Below, piece after piece: positions 47,917-49,003 of a stretch of DNA of 49,003 nt (positions within the stretch are counted from its first letter, which is position 1; each line of letters starts with the position of its first letter). The position numbers and the translations under genes are program-made. The DNA is from an uncultured Verrucomicrobiota bacterium. GTDB lineage: Bacteria > Verrucomicrobiota > Verrucomicrobiia > Verrucomicrobiales > Verrucomicrobiaceae. Below the pieces are notes generated by a model, which was not told the DNA's origin, ran no database searches, and saw nothing but the letters and a program-made list of their open reading frames with translations. The stretch covers positions 1-49,003 of the forward strand of contig CAINXC010000068.1 of assembly GCA_903854655.1 (NCBI GenBank), written 5' to 3'.

Positions 47917-48353
47917 CAACCTCACTTCTTTTGGACAGGACCACGAACGATTTGTGCTTAGATGCCGGCGGCAATTTGGCCATCTGCACCGAGCCCTATT
48001 CCATTATCCAGGATGTTGCCTGCGCCTGCTCGGTCATGGCTGGCGACCTCTGGTATGATACCGCCGTTGGCCTTCCCTACAAGACGGCTATCCTGGGCCA
48101 GAATCCGCCGCTGGCCTTCCTGAAGCAGCAGTTTGTGGATGCAGCCTTGACGGTTCCTGGCGTGGTCGCGGCCGTTTGTTATATCTCCTCGACTGCGAAT
48201 CGGGAAATTACCGGCCAGGTGCAGGTGAAGACCTCTGCGGGTGGCTCCGGGGTGGTTTCGCTTAATGGCGCCAGCCCCCCGACCGTGCTCGCGGCAGTTA
48301 CAGACACCGGCCTATTTGGCGTTGACAGCCAAGGATTCCAGATAACCACATGA
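47913..48353 (+). CDS. Baseplate wedge protein (gp25/gp46-like, DUF2634-type)
   Basis: 146 aa. MTTSLLLDRTTNDLCLDAGGNLAICTEPYSIIQDVACAC, followed by WYDTAVGLPYKTAILGQNPPLAFLKQQFV, matches wedge proteins of the gp25/gp46 family. Start overlaps the spike stop by four bases. Confidence 0.82.
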   Translation: MTTSLLLDRTTNDLCLDAGGNLAICTEPYSIIQDVACACSVMAGDLWYDTAVGLPYKTAILGQNPPLAFLKQQFVDAALTVPGVVAAVCYISSTANREITGQVQVKTSAGGSGVVSLNGASPPTVLAAVTDTGLFGVDSQGFQITT

Positions 48354-49003
48354 AGCGCTTCTTTCTTGGTCTGCTGCTCTCGCTGGGCCTGCTATCAGGC
48401 GCCCAGGCACAAACCACGACCGTCAACAACCTGCTGATTGCGCAAACCCCGCTCGCGGGCAATGCCGCGTTTTGGTGTGCGACGCAGAATGTCACCACAG
48501 GCTACTGGACCACCTACCAGTGCCAAATGAGCGGGATTGCATCCTATCTGACGGCTGGAGCATCGAACGCTTGGTCCGGCCTCAATACCTTTTCAAACGC
48601 CGCGATCAATGGCGGTGCCATCAACGCTACTCCAGTCGGTCTCGGTGCACGTTCAACCGGCGCTTTCACGACACTGTCGGCAACCACCCCGCTTGCTCCT
48701 GCATCGGGAGGCTCCGGGCAGAGCGCCTACACCAACGGCCAGCTCCTTATTGGGGATACAGGAACGACCGGCCTGGACAAGGCTACCCTTACCGCTGGGA
48801 CTGGTATCTCCATTGCCAATGGTGCGGGGACAATCACCGTCACCAACACTGCGCTGAACAATGGCACCGTCACCAGCGTAGCCGTCTCTGGAGGCACAAC
48901 CGGGCTGACGACCAGCGGTGGGCCAGTCACGACCTCCGGCACGATTACCTTGGCGGGGACTCTCGCCACAGGCTACGGCGGGACCGGACTGACAACTTTC
49001 ACC
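48350..49003 (+). CDS. Tail fibre-like protein with N-terminal signal-like segment (incomplete)
   Basis: Runs off the right edge; 218 codons are visible. The first 20 residues (MKRFFLGLLLSLGLLSGAQA) look like a Sec signal peptide with an AQA-Q cleavage site, which is unexpected for a virion protein assembled in the cytoplasm. After about residue 90 the sequence is Gly/Thr-rich with GTGISIANGAGTITV and a GGTG repeat typical of tail fibre shafts. Start overlaps the wedge gene by four bases (ATGA). Confidence 0.75.
   Translation, partial: MKRFFLGLLLSLGLLSGAQAQTTTVNNLLIAQTPLAGNAAFWCATQNVTTGYWTTYQCQMSGIASYLTAGASNAWSGLNTFSNAAINGGAINATPVGLGARSTGAFTTLSATTPLAPASGGSGQSAYTNGQLLIGDTGTTGLDKATLTAGTGISIANGAGTITVTNTALNNGTVTSVAVSGGTTGLTTSGGPVTTSGTITLAGTLATGYGGTGLTTFT

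Noticed and set aside
1..49003. Search for integrase, repressor-integrase module, tRNAs, CRISPR or insertion sequences
   Set aside because: Nothing recognisable was seen on either strand. Absence by eye is not proof.

Overview
The window is about 49 kb of a tailed-phage genome with a contractile tail (myovirus morphology). It is GC-rich and densely packed, with many stop/start overlaps. The host is probably an alphaproteobacterium: the phage carries a GcrA-like protein (25231-25707) and a protein with a CtrA/OmpR-type DNA-binding domain (22650-23075), both modelled on cell-cycle regulators of that class. I see no integrase, excisionase, transposase, tRNA or CRISPR array, so a virulent lifestyle is the simplest reading. 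No dedicated endolysin/holin pair is visible, and the last gene runs off the right edge, so the genome continues.

Layout. (1) 1-1144, minus strand: five small genes ending in a terminator. They include a tandem duplicate of small membrane proteins. (2) 1145-1550: divergent control region. (3) 1551-10573: replication block with an SNF2-type helicase, two UvrD/Rep-type helicases, a protein with an SSB-type tail, an AEP-type primase and a DnaQ/ExoX exonuclease. (4) 11240-18808: an overlapping operon for 7-deazaguanine DNA modification and DNA synthesis. The order is queD-like, nucleoside-deoxyribosyltransferase-like, a Gpt-like/FolE fusion, queC, dpdA, a sliding-clamp-like protein, queE, then a family A DNA polymerase split by a mini-intein. 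(5) 18903-26366: about two dozen small accessory genes, including the GcrA-like and CtrA-like proteins and a possible GHKL-type ATPase. (6) 26363-28168: a lone minus-strand tandem-HTH gene, a VRR-NUC-type nuclease and a NusG-like factor placed just before the late genes. (7) 28169-41000: terminases, portal, head genes, capsid and connector/neck genes. (8) 40507-49003: sheath, tube, frameshifted chaperone, tape measure with lysozyme domain, baseplate genes and the start of a fibre gene.

How it fits together. GTP would be converted by FolE, QueD, QueE and QueC to preQ0, and DpdA would exchange it for guanine in the phage DNA. The clamp and polymerase are in the same operon. The genes supply all named steps to preQ0; no later modifying enzyme (Gat-QueC, QueF or an amidotransferase) is seen here. 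Early transcription appears to use a repeated cassette: a sigma70-like promoter ending in TAGGAT or TAGGCT, a short hairpin, then AGACAGGA. I find four copies, and AGACAGGA precedes eleven starts in the early half and none in the structural half. A NusG-like protein and a hairpin-rich leader separate the early and late halves, which suggests processive antitermination of the late operon.

The items that most deserve a second look are the Gpt-FolE fusion and variant QueD in the modification operon, the promoter-hairpin cassette, an overlapping reading frame inside the polymerase intein, beta-rich modules inserted repeatedly into three virion proteins, and the NusG-plus-leader pair. All assignments come from reading motifs by eye; no database search was run.
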